From DATBRV01 sp036560145 (lineage in GTDB: Bacteria; Myxococcota_A; UBA9160; SMWR01), in NCBI GenBank assembly GCA_036560145.1, contig DATBRV010000097.1, positions 11,532-75,531 on the forward strand: a DNA stretch of 64,000 nucleotides. The letters are read 5' to 3'. The notes below the pieces were generated by a model, which worked only from the letters and a program-made list of their open reading frames with translations, was not told the origin of the DNA and did no database searches. Position 1 is the first letter of the stretch; every line of letters begins with the position of its first letter. This document shows positions 39,956-48,395 of the stretch, in pieces. Position numbers and translations under genes: made by a program.

Positions 39956-40684
39956 TCAGACGCCGAAGCGCCGGTTCTGCTCCGCCAGGAACCGCGCCAG
40001 TCGATCGCGGGCGTCCGGAGCGATCTCGCGAAAGGCCACGCCCATCCCGGCCGGGTACTCGGAAGCGCCCGCGCCGCCACGCTCGATGATGTAACGGACC
40101 TCGGCCTTCGTCACGATCGAAACACCCTCGACGTCGATCTCGAGCGTGATCCGGGTTCCCTCCTCGTAGGGATGCGGCATCTCGAGGAACGCCCCGTCGG
40201 TCGAGAGGCTGCAGACGACCCCGTCCTTGCGGTGGAGGCCCTTGAAGGCGCGGCCCAGCAGCGTGGTCGGCAGGCGCTGGGCGCGGCGGGTCTCGCCCGC
40301 GAACGCCGGAGCCATCGCGTTGGCCAGGACCATGCGCAGGGCGCTCTCGTCGTAGGGCTCCCAGAGCGCCCACTCGACGCCGATCTCGCGCAGCCCCTCC
40401 CGGGTCGCGTCGTCGGGACAGGGACCGATCGCCACCACGCTGCGCGGTAGGGCCGACGCGTGGCCGCGCAGCAGGGCGAGGATCCGCGCGATGCCGCTCC
40501 GGTCGGTACCCGGCGCGACCAGCAGCACCCGGATGCGTTCCGCCTCCTGCTGCGCGAGCAGCCAGGCTTCGACGACGTCCTTGGCGTAGAAGCTGGCGAT
40601 CCCGAGCCGGATCAGCCGCAGGGCGACCTGGCCCAGGCCGCCCTTGGCGTCGTCCACCACCAGGGCGGATCGGATTCCAGACAT
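39956..40684 (-). CDS. Receiver-like plus PilZ domain protein
   Basis: A 242-residue soluble protein. Residues 1 to about 125 look like a degenerate receiver fold (ALVVDDAKGGLGQ, VLLVAPGTDRSG); the acidic pocket is not complete at the usual phospho-Asp position. Residues about 130-235 are a PilZ-type domain (RRAQRLPTTLLGRAF, SLSTDGAFLEMPHPYEEGT, VAFREIAPDARDRLARFL). The binding motif is weaker (RRAQR) than in the convergent PilZ gene, so c-di-GMP binding is less sure. Transcribed towards the other PilZ gene, away from the sugar dehydrogenase. Confidence 0.75.
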   Translation of the reverse strand: MSGIRSALVVDDAKGGLGQVALRLIRLGIASFYAKDVVEAWLLAQQEAERIRVLLVAPGTDRSGIARILALLRGHASALPRSVVAIGPCPDDATREGLREIGVEWALWEPYDESALRMVLANAMAPAFAGETRRAQRLPTTLLGRAFKGLHRKDGVVCSLSTDGAFLEMPHPYEEGTRITLEIDVEGVSIVTKAEVRYIIERGGAGASEYPAGMGVAFREIAPDARDRLARFLAEQNRRFGV

Positions 40685-40752
40685 GCGCTCCGCCCCTCCC
40701 GCCGATTCGCGTGACGACGGAATTCATCGGCAGCCGAGGCGGGGCGCTTGAC

Positions 40753-42153
40753 TCAGCGGGCGGCGGCGGCCCTGCGTCCGAGCGCGATCAGCGCGGCGCC
40801 GCCCAGCAGAAGCCCGAGCGTCGCGATGCCCGCGGCGGGGAGAGCGGGAACGGGGGCCGGTGCGGGACCGGGGCCCTGGATGCGGTAGACGGTGCCGAGT
40901 CCGAGCGACACGACGTAGAGATGCTTGTCGGGGCCGACCTCGAGATCCGTGATCGCGCCGAAACCGCTGCCGATGCGGAACTGGTTGCGCTCGTCGGCGT
41001 CGTCCGCGACGAGGTCCGTGACGCCCGTGAAGCCCGTCAGATCGAACGCCGTGCGGCCGCCGTTCAGCGGGAAGGCGTAGAGCTGCCCCAGGTTGGCGTC
41101 GCCGACCAGCGCCTGGCCGTCGTATTCGGCGCCCAGGCTGCTTCCGAACGGCAGCACGATGCCGGTGGGCGCGATCGTCGTGAGCCAGGAGAACTCCGGA
41201 TCCTTGTAGGTCAGGCCGGAGTCCGGAACGTTCCAGAGATTGCCGACGCCCTGGGGGTCGCGCGCGTCGGGGCCCATCAGCTGGTTCCAGCCGCTGTTCC
41301 AGCCGGCCGGGACGCGGTTCACCTCGTCGTAGTTGTTCGGCCCGTTCTCCGTCATCCAGAGGGCGCCGGAGACCGGGTCGCGCGTCATCCCGAAGGAGTT
41401 GCGCACGCCATAGCCGTAGTAGCTCGCGACCTCGAGCAGACACGGCCCGAAGAAGGTGCAATCGGCGTCGTCGTCGCACGCGAGCGTCGTCGAGCCGCTG
41501 CAATACGGCGTGAAGGGATTTCCCGCGGCCGGGGTTCCATCCTGCTCGACGCGGAAGATCACGCCGGTGTCGTCGGGGTCGGCCCCGAACTGGTTGTTCT
41601 GGAGCTTGCCGTTGCGGTTGAGGTCTCCGATCACGGCGTAGAGGAAGGCGCCGTCGCCCGCGCTGCCGCCATCGCCCGGATTGCCCATCACCAGCACGCC
41701 GCCGTCGTGATTCGGCCCGGAGGTGTAGGGCAGGTCGAGGATCAGCTGCGGGCTTCCGAGCAGCCCCGTGGTCGCGTTCCAGGTGTACTGGTAGACGCGG
41801 TTTCCGAGCGGCGTGCCTCCGTCGGTGGCGGCTTCCGTGTAGTAGAGGAAGACCTTGCGGGGGGTCTCGCCGTTGACGGCGATGCCGAGCAGGCCGCGCT
41901 CGCTGGCGCTGTTCACCGCCACGTCGAGCGCGATGGTGGGTTGAAGCACGCCACCGAGCACGCGGCGCACCCTTCCGGTGGCCTTCTCGAGCACCAGGAA
42001 GTCGTTCGGCGCTACGAACGCCATGCTCGTGGGCTGGTCGAGCGAGCCCGTCGTGAGGACCTGGGTGAAGCTGAGCTCCGGGTCGCTGATCGTTTGCGCG
42101 AAGGAAGGCGCGGCCGTGAGCAGCGCCGCCAGCAAGGCAAGCCAGGCGTGCAC
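40753..42153 (-). CDS. Secreted PQQ-dependent glucose/sorbosone-dehydrogenase-like protein with C-terminal anchor
   Basis: A 466-residue exported beta-propeller protein of the GSDH (soluble glucose dehydrogenase-like) family, predicted to oxidise sugars with PQQ. A signal peptide ends at APSFA-Q. Motifs include SERGLLGIAV, NHDGGVLVMGNPGDGG, YGYGVRNSFGMTRDP and WMTENGPNNYDEVN, the residues that line the PQQ/Ca site in the family. The C-terminus is VPALPAAG, a hydrophobic span and RRAAAAR, the layout of a protein-sorting/anchor signal. Starts at GTG. The window's pqqBCDE operon could supply its cofactor. Confidence 0.85.
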   Translation of the reverse strand: MHAWLALLAALLTAAPSFAQTISDPELSFTQVLTTGSLDQPTSMAFVAPNDFLVLEKATGRVRRVLGGVLQPTIALDVAVNSASERGLLGIAVNGETPRKVFLYYTEAATDGGTPLGNRVYQYTWNATTGLLGSPQLILDLPYTSGPNHDGGVLVMGNPGDGGSAGDGAFLYAVIGDLNRNGKLQNNQFGADPDDTGVIFRVEQDGTPAAGNPFTPYCSGSTTLACDDDADCTFFGPCLLEVASYYGYGVRNSFGMTRDPVSGALWMTENGPNNYDEVNRVPAGWNSGWNQLMGPDARDPQGVGNLWNVPDSGLTYKDPEFSWLTTIAPTGIVLPFGSSLGAEYDGQALVGDANLGQLYAFPLNGGRTAFDLTGFTGVTDLVADDADERNQFRIGSGFGAITDLEVGPDKHLYVVSLGLGTVYRIQGPGPAPAPVPALPAAGIATLGLLLGGAALIALGRRAAAAR

Positions 42154-42172
42154 GTCGATCCCCCCGATCGCG

Positions 42173-43846
42173 TCAGTCTAGCCGGTACACGAACAGCGAC
42201 CCCACGCGCGCGATCGGCTCGCGCTCGCGGAGCCAGGCATAGGTCTGCGACGGCACCCAGCGCGAGCGGCCACCCAGATACCATAGGTACGGTCTGCCCA
42301 TCAGGAATGTGGCGGAGATCACGGCGATTCCGCGGGAATCCCGCTCCAGCGAGTGGAACTCGATCCCGTAGACCACCGGATTCACGCGGCCGAAGTAGGC
42401 CAGGCTCACGCGGTCGATGCGCTCGCGCTGAAGGTACTCGCGCAGGCGGATCAGGTCCTGTCCCCAATCGATGTTGGAGTCGATCAGCCAGCGGTAGCCG
42501 CCCTCCGAGCCGCCCGCGAGTTCGTTGCAGAACTGGAGGTAGCGCGGCGCTACCGCGAGCGTCCCCGCGGCGTGCCAGGCGAGCAGCGCCGCCGCGGCCG
42601 CCGCCAGGGCCCTGTCCCTGCCGCCGCGCGCCCAGCCCGCGAGCAGGTGGGCCACGCGCGGCGAGACGAGCACGAACAGCAGCGGATAGACCGGCAGGGC
42701 GTGTCTCACCCCGATCTGGAGGGAGTTGAAGAGCGTGTTCGACGTGAAGAGGCAGACGATCGGAATCCAGAGCGCGTACTCGCGCGGTCCCATGCCGCCG
42801 CGCAGCAGCGCGTGCGCCAGACAGCCGAGCGCGAGCAACAGGACCGGAAGCGAGGTCTTCAGGGCGAACGCCGCGAGGTGGTAGTACCACCATCCCCGGC
42901 TGGAGAGCTCGCCGGCCAGGAAATAAGTGGGCTCCTGCTGCTTTCCCACGTTGAGCACCATGTCGATGCCGTCCACGAACGAGACCGGGAGCGGAAGCCG
43001 CAGCCAGGGCGCCGCGTCGCGCAGCTGCGCCAGCGCGCCGCCGTCCGCGAGCCGCGCGCGGGTCAGCGGGGTGAGCGTCCCCGAAAAGCCGTAGCCGGCG
43101 TTGATGACGAGAATCGCCGTCAGCATCACGACGCCGAGCAGCCCCGCCCAGCGCCACCCGGATCGGTCCCGCTCTCGCAGCGCGCGCACCAGCACCACCG
43201 CCGGGACGACCGCGACCAGCACGATGCCGGAGAGCTTGAGCAGCGCCGCGATTCCGAGCGCCGCGCCCGTGGCCAGGGCGGCCCGCAGGCTGGCGCGCTC
43301 GAGCAGACGCCAGGTTGCCCAGGCCGTCGCGGTGAAGCCGAGCGCGCCGCTCGCGTCGAGCGTCACCAGATGGCCGTGCGCGAGCATGGCGGGCGAGAAC
43401 GCGAACAGGAAGACGGCCACGACGGCGCTGTTCGCGCCGTAGAGCTCGTGCGCCCAGAGCGCCACCAGGATTCCGAGCAGCAGCGTGAGCGCGATGATGG
43501 CGGCTCGCGCGGGCAGGTAGAGCTCGTGGTAGCGGGCGGCGTTCGCCTGCATCAGGTGGTAGCCGAGCGCCCACTCGTTCGCGCCCGCCGGCGGGGAGAA
43601 CACGGGCGCCGCGAGCTCCACCGGAAGCGCGGCGAGCATGCGCGTGTGCGGCGGATTGATCGGGTCGAGCGAGAGATCGCCGGTCGCGAGCGCGTAGAGG
43701 CCCACCGGCAGGTGCGCGAACTCGTCGATCGTCACCGAGTCACGATGCGCCGCCAGCCACGCCTGCGCCGCGAAGAGCGCGAGCAGGCCGCCGACCAGGG
43801 CGCGCGCTCCCCATCGCCTCCGCTCCGGCCCGGTCGCGTGCGGCAT
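42173..43846 (-). CDS. GT-C fold membrane glycosyltransferase-like protein
   Basis: A 557-residue polytopic protein of the dolichyl-phosphate-mannose mannosyltransferase/ArnT-like GT-C group. The first periplasmic loop holds the acidic motif DSVTIDEFAHL and LSLDPINPP; about ten spans follow, and a C-terminal soluble part includes DSNIDWGQDLIRLREYL. It should transfer a sugar from a polyprenyl-phosphate donor to protein or lipid at the periplasmic face. I chose ATG 43846 (MPHATGPERRRWG) because it precedes the first span; the open frame extends 41 residues further without support. Separated by 20 bases from the dehydrogenase gene on the same strand. Confidence 0.8.
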   Translation of the reverse strand: MPHATGPERRRWGARALVGGLLALFAAQAWLAAHRDSVTIDEFAHLPVGLYALATGDLSLDPINPPHTRMLAALPVELAAPVFSPPAGANEWALGYHLMQANAARYHELYLPARAAIIALTLLLGILVALWAHELYGANSAVVAVFLFAFSPAMLAHGHLVTLDASGALGFTATAWATWRLLERASLRAALATGAALGIAALLKLSGIVLVAVVPAVVLVRALRERDRSGWRWAGLLGVVMLTAILVINAGYGFSGTLTPLTRARLADGGALAQLRDAAPWLRLPLPVSFVDGIDMVLNVGKQQEPTYFLAGELSSRGWWYYHLAAFALKTSLPVLLLALGCLAHALLRGGMGPREYALWIPIVCLFTSNTLFNSLQIGVRHALPVYPLLFVLVSPRVAHLLAGWARGGRDRALAAAAAALLAWHAAGTLAVAPRYLQFCNELAGGSEGGYRWLIDSNIDWGQDLIRLREYLQRERIDRVSLAYFGRVNPVVYGIEFHSLERDSRGIAVISATFLMGRPYLWYLGGRSRWVPSQTYAWLREREPIARVGSLFVYRLD

Positions 43847-43993
43847 GCGCGGCAGCCTCCCGTGCGCGGGCCGGATCTTCGCACACGGCCCCGCGCGACG
43901 GGCGGCCTCGATTCGCGCCGGGCCCGGGTAGCGGCGGTCCGGCGCTTCGGCTAGCAACCTCGCCAGCACCCGAGCCGCGAGGAGATCTCCGCG

Positions 43994-44755
43994 TTGTCGA
44001 CCGCGATGCGAAGCGCCTGGCCGAGAGCGTTCGCCGGAATCCTGGGCGCCGCGGCCTTCGGCTGGGCTGTGCTCGCGAGCCCGGCGGCCGCTCAGCCGCC
44101 GGGACCGACGGCTCCACCGTCAAGTCTCGTTTGCCCCGGAATCGAGGAGGACGGGCTGCTCTGCTCGAACGATCCGATGAGCGGCAACTGCGAGGATTTC
44201 GTGACCGCGGCCGCCCAGCTCGGCGCGCTCTTCCGCAGCGAGCTCGCGGAGCTGCCCGGATCGAGGGCGTCGCTGATGTCGACCAACTGGTGGGGCTGCG
44301 GCCCGAACAGCCTCGGCGACGTGAGGGCGCTGCTGGTGCGGATCGGAACGCCGCGCGCGCTGCTGGTGCTGAAGGACGAGCCCTACGCGAGTCTCGCCGC
44401 GCCGCCGCCCCCGCTTCCGCCCGGCCTGGCCGATCCGCAGCTGAATTGCGTGGATCTCACGGACCCCACGGAGCGCAACGCCTGCATCGAGGTGCAGCTG
44501 AAGGCCGCCCAGGCCGATCACCAGCGCGCCCTCGAGCGGTGCAAGCAGCTCGTGCCCGCGGGTCTTCGCGACGATCTCGAGCAGGACGAGGCGAGCTTTG
44601 CGGCGCTGCTGCCGACCCGCTGCGGCGCACAGGCCGCCGGGCAGGACGACGCGGGTCTCGCGACCTTCATCCACTCGCGATGTCTGGTGCGGGCGCTCAC
44701 GGACAACACGCGCGGAATGCTCGCGGCTCATCCGGAGTGCGCCGCCCCGAACTGA
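43994..44755 (+). CDS. Secreted Cys-rich hypothetical protein
   Basis: Not recognised. TTG 43994 has GGAG nine bases upstream; ATG 44006 in the same frame is an alternative four residues later. A signal peptide (AFAGILGAAAFGWAVLASPAAA) is followed by a 218-residue mature protein with about ten cysteines (LVCPG, LLCSN, GNCEDF, WGCGP, NCVDL, NACIEV, ERCKQ, TRCGAQ, SRCLV, PECAA), so disulfides and an extracytoplasmic location are likely. It is followed after eight bases by the DUF6982-like gene. Confidence 0.6.
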   Translation: MSTAMRSAWPRAFAGILGAAAFGWAVLASPAAAQPPGPTAPPSSLVCPGIEEDGLLCSNDPMSGNCEDFVTAAAQLGALFRSELAELPGSRASLMSTNWWGCGPNSLGDVRALLVRIGTPRALLVLKDEPYASLAAPPPPLPPGLADPQLNCVDLTDPTERNACIEVQLKAAQADHQRALERCKQLVPAGLRDDLEQDEASFAALLPTRCGAQAAGQDDAGLATFIHSRCLVRALTDNTRGMLAAHPECAAPN

Positions 44756-44763
44756 GAGGAAAG

Positions 44764-45168
44764 ATGCAGGGACACCTGATCGTCGCGCGCTTCATCGATG
44801 GCCGGGTCCAGAAGGGCACCAGCAGCGACGTCGATCCCAAGCGTCCGAACTGCCACCTGACGACGGCCTCGGGCGAGAAGCTCGAAGTGAGCCTCGCCAG
44901 CGTGAAGGCGCTCTTCTTCGTCAAGACGGCGACCGGGCGGTCGGAATACCAGGAATCCAAGGCCCAGATGGCGGGCGACTCGCGGCTGCTCGGGACCAGG
45001 CGGGTGCGGGTCGTGTTCGCGGACAAGGAAGAGATCGTCGGTCTGATGAACCGCTACCCCCCGATCACGCCGTTCTTCTTCATGCTGCCGATCGATCCCC
45101 GGAGCAACAACATCCGGATCCTCGTCAACCGGGCGGCGGTCGTGGAGATGGGCGAGGTGAAGGCGTGA
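44764..45168 (+). CDS. DUF6982-like small protein
   Basis: A 134-residue cytoplasmic protein made of two similar beta-rich halves: VARFIDGRVQKGTSSDVDP then SVKALFFVKTATG in the first, and VRVVFADKEEIVGLMNRYPP then RSNNIRILVNRAAVVEM in the second. I recognise this layout as the DUF6982 family, small proteins of unknown role with a split-barrel feel somewhat like PilZ. GAGAGGAA upstream of ATG 44764 is a good SD. Its stop abuts the stop of the convergent MocR gene. Confidence 0.72.
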   Translation: MQGHLIVARFIDGRVQKGTSSDVDPKRPNCHLTTASGEKLEVSLASVKALFFVKTATGRSEYQESKAQMAGDSRLLGTRRVRVVFADKEEIVGLMNRYPPITPFFFMLPIDPRSNNIRILVNRAAVVEMGEVKA

Positions 45169-46644
45169 CTAGAGCGATTCGAGCGCGTCGCGGAGCCGGC
45201 CGACGCCTTCGCGGATCGACTCCTCGCTGAGCGCCGCGTAGCCGAGCAGCAGCTCCACATGGCCAGGCGGGCGCGCGTAGAAGGGCGCGGCGGGATAGAC
45301 GCCGACGCCGCGCTCGCGACAGGCGGTGCGCAGCCGCGGCGTTTCGCGCGCGGACAGATCGGGGAGCTGGAGCAGCACGTGAAGCCCGGCGCTGGCGCCG
45401 AGCACGCGCGCGCGCTCGCCGAGCTCGCTGCCGACGGCTTCCAGCAGCGCCGCGCGCCGGGCCGCGGTGCGGATGCGCGCGCGGCGCGCGTGCCGCTCGA
45501 GGTGTCCCTCGCGGATGAAGTCGGCCAGCGCGAACTGCTCGAGCGAAGGCGTGCCGGTGTCCGCGAGCGCCTTCGCGTTCAGGAAGTAGGGCGCGAGTGC
45601 CGGCGGCGCCACCAGCCATCCGATCCGCAGCGCGGGGAAAAGCAGCTTGGAGGCCGTGCCGGCGTAGAGGACCCGGCCGTCGCGATCCAGCGCCTGTAGG
45701 CACTCGATCGGCTTGCCGTCGAAGCGGAACTCGCCGTCGTAATCGTCCTCGAGGACGTAGGCGCCGCAGCCGGTCGCCCACTCGAGCAGCGCGAGCCGCC
45801 GCGGCAGCGAGAGCACCGCGCCCGTCGGATACTGGTGCGACGGCGTCACGCACGCGAGCCGGACCTCCGCGACCCCTGCCAGCTGGTCCGTGCAGAGGCC
45901 CTGATCGTCGACCGGAACGTGCAGCAGACGGGCGCCCACCGCGTTCAGACAGAACGAGAAGCCGGTGTAATGCGGCTCCTCCAGCACGACGCGGTCGCCC
46001 GGGTCGATCAGCAGGCGCGCGGTGAGGTCGATCGCCTGCTGCGAGCCGTGCACGATCACGATCTGCTCCGGCGCGCAGGCGACGCCGCGCGCGCGTGCGA
46101 GGTAGCCCGCGAGCGCCTCGCGCAGCTCCGAGGCCCCGCCCGGCGGCTGGTAGGCGAGCCTCCGGGCCGAGAGGCGTCGCGCGCGGCGGCCGAGGATACG
46201 CGACCAGGTTTCCATCGGAAGGTCGGCATACGACGGCTCCCCGTACCGGAAGTCGAAGGGCAGCGGCTCCTGCCACGGGCTCCACGACGCGCGCCCCGGC
46301 GCGACCGCGAGCGCGAGCCGGCGGCCGAGCGCCGAGAGCTTCGGCTCGCCGTCCGCTTCCGGTGTCACGGCTTCGCGGGCGGCGCGCGACCCGGGCGGGC
46401 GCGCCGGCAGCACGGCGGCGACGAAGGTCCCCGAGCGGGAGCGCCCGCTGGCGTAGCCCTCGGCCACCAGCTGCTCGCAGGCCTGGAGCACCGTGTTGCG
46501 CGAGATGCCCAGCTCCCGGGCGAGCAGGCGGCTGCCCGGCAGCTTCTCTCCGGCGCCGAGCCGGCCCGTCAGGATGGCGCCGCGCAGTGCCCGGTAGAGC
46601 TGGCGGTGGAGCGGGCCCTCGCCATCGAGCTGGAGCCAGAGCAT
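45169..46644 (-). CDS. MocR/PdxR-family transcriptional regulator
   Basis: A 491-residue regulator joining a GntR-type winged helix (residues about 8-75; LHRQLYRALRGAILTGRLGAG, RELGISRNTVLQACEQL) to an aminotransferase fold I domain that binds pyridoxal phosphate. The cofactor Lys is probably in GTASKLLFPALRIGW; YVLEDDYDGEF holds the Asp for the PLP ring. Regulators of this group often control PLP, taurine, GABA or amino-acid genes next door. The divergent SnoaL-like and GNAT genes are its likely targets, with repeated ACCAG boxes between them. Confidence 0.9.
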   Translation of the reverse strand: MLWLQLDGEGPLHRQLYRALRGAILTGRLGAGEKLPGSRLLARELGISRNTVLQACEQLVAEGYASGRSRSGTFVAAVLPARPPGSRAAREAVTPEADGEPKLSALGRRLALAVAPGRASWSPWQEPLPFDFRYGEPSYADLPMETWSRILGRRARRLSARRLAYQPPGGASELREALAGYLARARGVACAPEQIVIVHGSQQAIDLTARLLIDPGDRVVLEEPHYTGFSFCLNAVGARLLHVPVDDQGLCTDQLAGVAEVRLACVTPSHQYPTGAVLSLPRRLALLEWATGCGAYVLEDDYDGEFRFDGKPIECLQALDRDGRVLYAGTASKLLFPALRIGWLVAPPALAPYFLNAKALADTGTPSLEQFALADFIREGHLERHARRARIRTAARRAALLEAVGSELGERARVLGASAGLHVLLQLPDLSARETPRLRTACRERGVGVYPAAPFYARPPGHVELLLGYAALSEESIREGVGRLRDALESL

Positions 46645-46651
46645 GGCGATA

Positions 46652-46668
46652 CTGGTACCAGAAACCAG
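46652..46668. promoter_or_regulatory. Candidate MocR operator (palindrome plus direct repeat)
   Basis: CTGGTACCAG (46652-46661) is a perfect dyad and its right half ACCAG recurs at 46664-46668, giving directly repeated ACCAG boxes two bases apart. It lies eight bases upstream of the regulator's ATG and 50 bases before the divergent gene. MocR proteins commonly bind direct repeats in such gaps; binding is inferred. Confidence 0.45.
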
Positions 46669-46717
46669 GGAGAATGTGGATCTTCTCTGGAATCAGATTC
46701 GGCTGGATACTCACGGC

Positions 46718-47674
46718 ATGACGAAGCCCACCTCTCTCGAGCACCTGTTCCGATACATGCGCGCCTTCGAGGTCGCCTATCTCACCGGCGACTGGCGTGG
46801 ACTCGACGACCACTTCGCCGGCAACGCCCGCCACCGGGTCGAAGCCGGCGGGCCGTTCGGGAGCGGCGGCGTCGGGCGAGCCGCCGTGATCGCCGGCCTG
46901 CGCGCGGGCGTGGACGGCGTCGACCGTCGTTTCGACCTCCGCATCCCGGAAGTCGTCGAGGGCCCGATCGCGCGCGGCGACGGCGTCTGGATGCGCTTCG
47001 CGCTGACCCTGCGGCGGGCCGGGCTCCCGGACCTGCGCGTCGAGGGCACACACCTCGCGGTGTTGCGCGGCGGGCGGATCGAGGCGCTCGAGGAGCGGCT
47101 CGAGCCGGGCGAGGCGGAGAAGGCGAGCGCGTATCTCGCGGAGCACGGCGAACGCTTGCGACCGCCCGGATCGCCGTTCGCGCCGCCGGCGACGGACGCG
47201 GACCGCGAGCTGCTGGAGGCCGCGGTCGGCCGCAGCCTGGTGCGTTGCTACGGCGCGGCCAAGAGCCGGCAGGACGCGGGCGCCGCGCTCTTCCTCTGCG
47301 GCGAGGACTTCTCGATCGAGACGGTGGCCTTCGGCATCGCCTCGCGGGACCGCAAGCAGACCGAGCAGCAGCTCGCGCTCTTCTTCCGGACCTTCCCGGA
47401 CTACGCCGTCACACTGGAGGGCTTCGCGACCGGCTCCGGCAGGATCACCTGCTGGGGCCGCGCGCGCATGACCTTCGGCGGCGACTTCCTCGGCCAGCGC
47501 GCCACCGGGCGGACCGCCGAGCTCCCGGTCTTCTGCCTGTTCGCCTGCGAAGCAGGCGTGCTACGCAGCGAGCGCTTCTTCTTCGATCTCGCGTCCCTCT
47601 GCGAGCAGATCGGGGTTCCGGTCGCCGATCTCTCCGCGGCGCTGCGGCCGCTGCGCGCGGGGGTGGCGGCATGA
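46718..47674 (+). CDS. Protein with two SnoaL/NTF2-like domains
   Basis: A 318-residue protein with two tandem NTF2-like cone folds: residues 1 to about 130 (EHLFRYMRAFEVAYLTGDW, FAGNARHRVEAGG) and about 150-318 (SLVRCYGAAKSRQDAGAALF, FRTFPDYAVTLEGFATG). Such domains occur in polyketide cyclases, hydratases and ester carrier enzymes, and the active residues are not conserved enough to assign a reaction. ATG 46718 is chosen because the frame upstream overlaps the MocR promoter. The stop overlaps the GNAT gene as ATGA; both genes face away from the MocR regulator. Confidence 0.72.
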   Translation: MTKPTSLEHLFRYMRAFEVAYLTGDWRGLDDHFAGNARHRVEAGGPFGSGGVGRAAVIAGLRAGVDGVDRRFDLRIPEVVEGPIARGDGVWMRFALTLRRAGLPDLRVEGTHLAVLRGGRIEALEERLEPGEAEKASAYLAEHGERLRPPGSPFAPPATDADRELLEAAVGRSLVRCYGAAKSRQDAGAALFLCGEDFSIETVAFGIASRDRKQTEQQLALFFRTFPDYAVTLEGFATGSGRITCWGRARMTFGGDFLGQRATGRTAELPVFCLFACEAGVLRSERFFFDLASLCEQIGVPVADLSAALRPLRAGVAA

Positions 47675-48315
47675 AAGAGCCTGAGCTGCGCCCCGCGCGC
47701 GCCGCGGACGTTCCCTTCCTCGCCGAGGTGCTTCAGATGGCGGGCCGCGGGCACCTGCTGACCGGGCCGTGGGATCTCGTCTTTCCCGACGCGGACGAGC
47801 GCCGGCGCGGGCTCGAGGAGCTCGCGGGAGGCGGCATGCCCTCCTGGTGTCACCACTCGCTGTTCCAGGTCGCCGATCGGGACGGCGAGGCCTGCGCGGC
47901 GCTGGTCGCGTTCGAGGCGGAGGAGATCGGCGACGTCTCGCTCGCGAAGCCGCTCTTCGAGGTCTTCCGGCAGCTCGCCTGGCGCCCCGAACGCATGGCG
48001 GCCCTCGGGCCGCTGCTCGCCCCGTACCAGCGTTGCTTCCCCGAGATGCCGCCCGGCAGCTGGATCGTCGAGAACGTCGGCGCCCGGGCCGACATGCGGC
48101 GCCAGGGGCTCGTGCACGGCCTGCTCGAGCAGGCGCTCGAGACCGGGCGCAGCCGCGGTCATCGCCGCGCGCAGATCTCCTGCCTGATCGGCAACCTCCC
48201 GGCGCAGCGCGCCTACGAGAAGGCGGGGTTCGCGGTGGTGGAGGAGCGCACCGACGCCGGGTTCGAACGGCTGCTGGGGGCGCCCGGCTTCTCGCGCATG
48301 ACGCGGGCGCTCTGA
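47671..48315 (+). CDS. GNAT-family N-acetyltransferase
   Basis: A 214-residue GNAT protein. The N-terminal PELRPARAADVPFLAEVL and the acetyl-CoA-binding VGARADMRRQGLVHGLLEQAL, then RAQISCLIGNLPAQRAYEKAGF, are the family's motifs A and B. The middle segment (about 45-125) is an expanded substrate region. The acceptor is unknown. It is co-translated with the SnoaL-like protein (ATGA) and likely regulated with it. A start further upstream in this frame would overlap that gene and is not needed. Confidence 0.85.
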   Translation: MKEPELRPARAADVPFLAEVLQMAGRGHLLTGPWDLVFPDADERRRGLEELAGGGMPSWCHHSLFQVADRDGEACAALVAFEAEEIGDVSLAKPLFEVFRQLAWRPERMAALGPLLAPYQRCFPEMPPGSWIVENVGARADMRRQGLVHGLLEQALETGRSRGHRRAQISCLIGNLPAQRAYEKAGFAVVEERTDAGFERLLGAPGFSRMTRAL

Positions 48316-48395
48316 AGCGCGCGTGCTGCGATTCCCTGGATCCGGGGCGAGCGCGCGTCGTATCATGGGCCGGCGAAGCACCGGAGGTGTCCCGC

